Shown here: positions 59,640 to 64,000 of the stretch, one piece after another
Layout: every line of letters begins with the position of its first letter
Numbering within the stretch: the stretch's first letter is position 1
Assembly: GCA_031216445.1 (NCBI GenBank)
Contig: CM062205.1
Location: 17,768,001 to 17,832,000, forward strand
Direction: 5' to 3'
Length of the DNA stretch: 64,000 nucleotides
DNA from: Lateolabrax maculatus
Taxonomy: Eukaryota; Chordata; Actinopteri; Acropomatiformes; Lateolabracidae
The notes under the pieces: model-generated
Seen by the model: only the letters and a program-made list of their open reading frames with translations
Databases searched by the model: none
Told to the model about the DNA's origin: nothing
Made by a program: the position numbers and the translations under genes

Positions 59640-60060
59640 TCGTCTACTGTCCTATGCCATTACAAGCCGCACAGTCAATACAAGACCTTGGATCAAACCA
59701 CGCAGCAACACGATGCAATGATTGGTTTCTTTGTCCAATCTCCGAGTAATCAATAACCTGTCGGCCACCGGCAGCTAAGGGGATACATAACAAACATCCA
59801 GCAGACACATCATCACGGCAGCCATTTCCAGATGGGTGCTTCCTCTCTCCGTGGCGGTGTGTGGCCATCGCACCGGCTCCATCCACCATTTCCCATGCAT
59901 TACATCCAGTGCACGAACACAAAGGGCCTCTCATTCAGAGCCCCTCAAGCGTGAATACAGAGCCAAACACGAATTAAAGCGAGTGGTTAGGCCATCTGAA
60001 TGCCAGTAAATGTGCTTGAGGATGACAGGTCAAAAGATCAAGTGGATACATAGGATGGGA
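59640..60060. promoter_or_regulatory. Candidate conserved non-coding block between diras1 and the REEP gene
   Basis: Balanced, non-repetitive sequence in AT-rich surroundings with 'gattggtttctttgtccaat' (paired CCAAT around a SOX-like CTTTGT) near 59720, 'aatcaataa' near 59748 and E-box CAGATG near 59829. No coding frame is convincing. Enhancer role is inferred from texture only. Confidence 0.27.
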
Positions 60061-60639
60061 GAGCAAATTTCCCTGCAGCAAATAACAAAAAACAAACATT
60101 TCCTGCTACAGAAAATCTCAAATAATACTAAATCTAAAGTTTAAATCTAAATCATCTACAGCTACAACTGAAAATTTGAATTACATGTATTCTGTATGCA
60201 CATTCTGTAGATCAGAGATGTTTAATAAAGAAAGTAAGGTACGGTTAGGGGTAATCATTCTTTAAATGGATATATAACCATTTGGAAAAGGGTAACTGTC
60301 ACTTTGAATATTTTCAAAAGGCACAGAGCGAGATATTTGGGCACCATTTACAATTACTGCAGATAAAGTTCATTAACAAGAAGAAATTTGGTGCTGCAAA
60401 ATGAACTATAACCAAATCTGCAGAGGTTATGGATCCAGAAATACAATTTCCCTGACTTACCCACTGCTATAAAAAAACAATTACAGAAACCACTGGTGCA
60501 TGAACATTGTAATTTGGGCCAAATAAAATCCCATTTCCCACTTTGTGAAGAATGACACTGCTTGGAGAGAGGGCACAAGAAGAAACAGAAATAAATCTGA
60601 AAGTTTAAAGACAAGACAGGCAGACACTGTTCTTCGGTT

Positions 60640-61318
60640 CATTAGGGTTCCAGTTTTATTGTTTCATCATTACGAGATGATAAATTAAGACATATCAAAA
60701 GGCAGAAGTCATCCAGTTAAATTTACAGATTGACAACCTTCCCAATAGCTCAAACAGACTTTAAATGCTGCTTGGAACATGCAAGAGTAAAGCTTTTAAG
60801 AGCAAGAAGACATAAATGAAATGTAAAAGTTCCAGTTTTGCTTAACAATGTCAAAACATCCGTTTATGGACACATTTGAAGACAACCCTTTTCTATAACC
60901 GTAATGTTTTCAGCCTCAGTTTTTGTCAATAACGGCTCAAACAGACATATTATTGACTAATATTGACCAGTGTGGCTGAAACCTGTCGGTGCACAATCGT
61001 CATTTTTGCTTTCGACGCATTTCTTTCCACTTCATTTTGTCACACTACAACAAAAGAAATTAAGATCACATAAAAGGTCACAGTTTCACCGATTGTCTTG
61101 GCAGTACCGATGGCAGTAAACAGATTTGAACACACAAACAAGCTTTTATATATTTTCAGGAGTGTGAAGCTTCATTTTACCACATGACGGGTGTGCTGAT
61201 CATCATCATTCGTCATGGACGGAGTGAGGACAAACCAAGATCAAAACAACAAACAAACACTCATTTAGTCACCCTTTCAAGTACCCAAACACACATACAC
61301 AAAGCCTTCCCATGTTTC
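60640..61318 (-). other. reep6: REEP gene 3' UTR
   Basis: Follows the stop at 61321-61319 and ends at a minus-strand AATAAA at 60660-60655. About 0.68 kb, AT-rich, no exons. Confidence 0.6.
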
Positions 61319-62580
61319 TCACTGGTCCTTGTCATGGTTAAGGGCCCGGTTAACAGCTGATGGAGCAAACAGAGGAGAAAAAAAAAATATTTCACAGAAA
61401 GGCAAAAAAAGATTCAAAGATACTAAATGATTACTGTATTTGAGGATGCATTTTTAACAGTTTGAATCTGTAAGGTTAGGGCTGGGCAATTAATAACAAA
61501 GTTACCCAACATTTTTAACTCTCTAACTGACCTAATTTCAGTCACGCTCGATAAATTAATTCCTTTGCACAGGCTGCCACCTACCCCTGTAATGCACCTG
61601 AAAGTACAACCAGCCAGAGTTTGCTTGAGTCAGCATTACTCCACTGTGGTATTTTAAACAATGTAGTTATGCGTGTCCGGTCTGACTCAGAAATACAAAA
61701 CCACTCAAATATTGAAGAAAAGCTGCTAGGAACCAAGCGGAGTTCCTGGGTTTTGTTTACCAGCAGCCCTGAAGTTAGCTACAACCCAGAACTGGACCAA
61801 CTAAGGAGTGTCCCTAGACCACAGGCTGGAGGCCGAAGAAAGCCATGCCAGACGCAGTCGATTACGCATACTTTTGTTAAAATATTTTCACTCCATAACC
61901 TAAAACATCTGGCTGATAGCCTTGATACTGTTATTCAAAACTAATACTTAATAATTCTTATTTTGATAGTCACAAGAGATGTCAAATAGAGCCCATTTCA
62001 CCTGTTTTAGCAAAAATATATCTAAAAGTGTTCTTAAGTACTGAATGTTACATAAATATTACTCAGTCATAATTTATGATAATTAACACGAGCTTCACTG
62101 TGAGGACTGAGAATCTTGTGCACAGGTGTCTTCAATAAGATATAATTTATTAATAGATACCTAGGTGAATGTGGCAATTAATTGTGATATTGATTTCAGG
62201 TTGTATTGCCCAGCCCTGTGTGTGGTGATACAGATGTTTGTCTGTTGTGAGACTGTGTTGCTACAGTATGTGGATGTGGATGTACTTGCATGTATACTGT
62301 AGTTGGCTCACCCTCCTTTGTGACGGTCTCAGTTATGTTCTTAGCCTTGGCACTCAGATCGCTGACCATATTGTCCATGGTAGCCTGGTGCTTCAGGAAA
62401 AATGGCCGGATCACACGCTTGTACAAGATGTCAGAACCGTTCCACGTCACCGGAGCCATACACCATATCAGGAACAAACACTGAGGAGAGAGCAGGGGGC
62501 AGATCTTAAATACTATGCTAAAAAATAGTTGTTAGTTGCAGCCCTATAATACACAACCTTGTGCATTGAACAAGTGTAAG

Positions 62581-62629
<49 letters not shown>

Positions 62630-63598
62630 TGCCATTACAAGACAAGTCCACAAGAGTGTGCTGTTGGAAAGTTATGATGTAGAGACACCTCGTGTGACTC
62701 AACACCACATGACTGTGTGTGGTTTAACAGTGAAAGTAAACTTTGGGTCAGGCGTCAACTTCATACAGAGGAGCTAGATAGTGAAAGTAATAAAATGATA
62801 AGACTACTTTATATAGTACAATATATAGTACAAAATATCAGCCACACAAAAACACCCTTTAAACTAAAAGGTCAGCCTACCTTGCCAGCATAGTAAAAGG
62901 GGAACCAGAAGAGGAAGATGTCAGAGAAGGCCTCGACGATGCTGAAGACTCCATAAACAACCCAGTAGGTCAGCCACTGTGTATCATCCTCCTTAGCAGT
63001 GCTCTCGATGGCCTTAATGCTGAATGGACAGGAGGACATGTTTGATTCAGGAGACTGATGAGTTCATGACTTAAACAGTACATAAATATTAAGTCTGAAC
63101 TGCGGGGTGGATTTAAAAGTATGCTGTGGAGTTTTGATGAAGTACCAGCATGCACTATGGGTTTGCATGTTTGTTAGTCCTGAAGGACAGACACAATGTG
63201 TTCGGTGAAGAAAATTGAATGTTTAAAAACCTGTTTGCCTACAATAAAAAAAATCCACAGGGTACCTTGAAGCAGCACTTCAAGCATAGGTTCAGATTAA
63301 TGGGCATGTGAGTGTGTCTTAGTACAACAGGGGACCAGTAAATCTTTCAATGTACATATGAGCGGGCAAGTATTGTGTTAAGACAACACATTTATTTAAT
63401 ATTAATACGTGTGCCTTTTCTACTGCAACATGTCAAAATGTCCTCCAGGGAAACAGCCTGTTAAGGTACAGATGAGGTAAACAGTCAAGCTCTGGTATTG
63501 TGCTTGACTGGACAGAGCCATAGTAATTGATACACCTATGGATTTCCTACTAAGAAAACTCAAAATGTCTGCTGGTTGGCATTTCATAAATATATATA

Positions 63599-63647
<49 letters not shown>

Positions 63648-63955
63648 TCTATAATATTTTCTATATATTTTTGCTAGGTGATTTTAAAATGTTCCAGCAG
63701 ATTGCCAAAGTATTCGTGCGAGTGGGTTCACTTGTTGAACAAGAGCCTGTTGCTGAAACATTAAATTAGCTAAATAAAATGACAGAATTGCCAAAAAAAA
63801 ACCCCTGCTACATATTGTGTCATTTTGGCATTTGTCGAAATATGCTTAACTCCATACATACGAGAAATATGCTGGATAGGCAAAGCCAATCAGGTTGCAG
63901 AGCAGTGAGGCTCCGTATCCGAACAGAAGATACAGCCCGAGAAAACTCAGAACAC
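61319..63955 (-). CDS. reep6: Receptor expression-enhancing protein, probably REEP6 (3' part)
   Basis: Four coding exons on the minus strand are visible: 63955-63862, 63019-62881, 62480-62312 and 61356-61319. Phases agree throughout and encode the last 145 residues; the N-terminal exons lie beyond the right edge. The TB2/DP1/HVA22 domain is clear: 'LYLLFGYGASLLCNLIGF', 'YPAY', 'IKAIES', 'DDTQWLTYWVVYGVFSI', 'WFPFYYAGK', 'RVIRPFFLKH'. Hydrophobic hairpins bend tubular ER membrane; REEP6 also supports rod photoreceptor trafficking. The short last exon gives the ending AVNRALNHDKDQ. Sequence alone resembles REEP5 about as much as REEP6; the call follows the 19p13.3 neighbours, where human REEP6 lies. 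REEP5 (human 5q22) is the alternative. Confidence 0.85.
62581..62628. repeat. CG/CA microsatellite in REEP intron
   Basis: Four CG units then about 20 CA units. Confidence 0.92.
63602..63643. repeat. GT microsatellite in REEP intron
   Basis: About 20 TG units, preceded by 'atatatatatg'. Confidence 0.92.
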
Positions 63956-64000
63956 CTGCAGAGGGACAGAGATGAGAGGCTTCAGTGATGGGACAGCAGA

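Larger units (their letters stand above)
57431..60639. other. Intergenic region between diras1 and the REEP gene
   Basis: No supported gene. Contains two RE1 sites (58353-58400), a 13-base G run (58814-58826), a family B repeat (59070-59535) and a complex non-repetitive block (59640-60060). Small minus-strand ORFs at 58557-58829 and 59644-59934 have no recognisable similarity. Confidence 0.5.

Noticed and set aside
59644..59934. 96-codon minus-strand frame between diras1 and the REEP gene
   Set aside because: No similarity or splice support; the sequence looks more like regulatory DNA than coding sequence.
61319..63955. REEP5 rather than REEP6
   Set aside because: Core sequence fits both; neighbours are all human 19p genes, which favours REEP6, so REEP5 is kept only as the alternative.

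Overview
This window is vertebrate nuclear DNA, most likely from a ray-finned fish and probably a percomorph. The genes are small multi-exon genes with GT-AG introns. The proteins match vertebrate families closely, and the dispersed repeats are of kinds common in spiny-rayed fishes. CA/GT microsatellites are frequent. I saw no prokaryotic features, CRISPR array, rRNA gene or convincing tRNA gene.

Layout from left to right: first coding exon of yju2 (minus, leaves the window); a CART neuropeptide gene (plus); map1s (plus, 10 coding exons, 1359 codons); an IFI44-type interferon-induced TLDc-GTPase gene (plus); gadd45b (plus); a short promoter-like unit with a small ORF at 23.6-24.0 kb; gng7 (minus, long 3' UTR and two proposed non-coding 5' exons); diras1 (minus, coding sequence split by one intron, 11 kb first intron); and the last four coding exons of a REEP5/6 gene, probably reep6 (minus, leaves the window). 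I rebuilt exon boundaries by hand from splice sites, reading phase and family similarity. All joined frames stay open.

The gadd45b-gng7-diras1 order and orientation match human 19p13.3, and yju2, REEP6 and MAP1S are also 19p genes. CART directly upstream of a MAP1 gene in the same orientation repeats the human 5q13 CARTPT-MAP1B arrangement, so this looks like the MAP1S-side copy of an ancient duplicated pair that kept its CART gene. The genes do not form one pathway. Several are neuronal or signalling genes (cart, map1s, gng7, diras1); the others act in stress or immunity (ifi44, gadd45b), splicing (yju2) or ER shaping (reep6).

The most interesting non-coding signals are two sites matching the REST/NRSF (RE1) 17-base consensus, 31 bp apart and about 1 kb upstream of the diras1 first exon; a one-mismatch RE1 lying across the CART start codon; a two-CCAAT-plus-CHR promoter-like array in front of an unassigned small ORF; a CART precursor that lacks the first dibasic cleavage site; and several complex, non-repetitive enhancer-like blocks in and near diras1. 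Three dispersed repeat families recur across the window, with one copy nested inside another near 38 kb.
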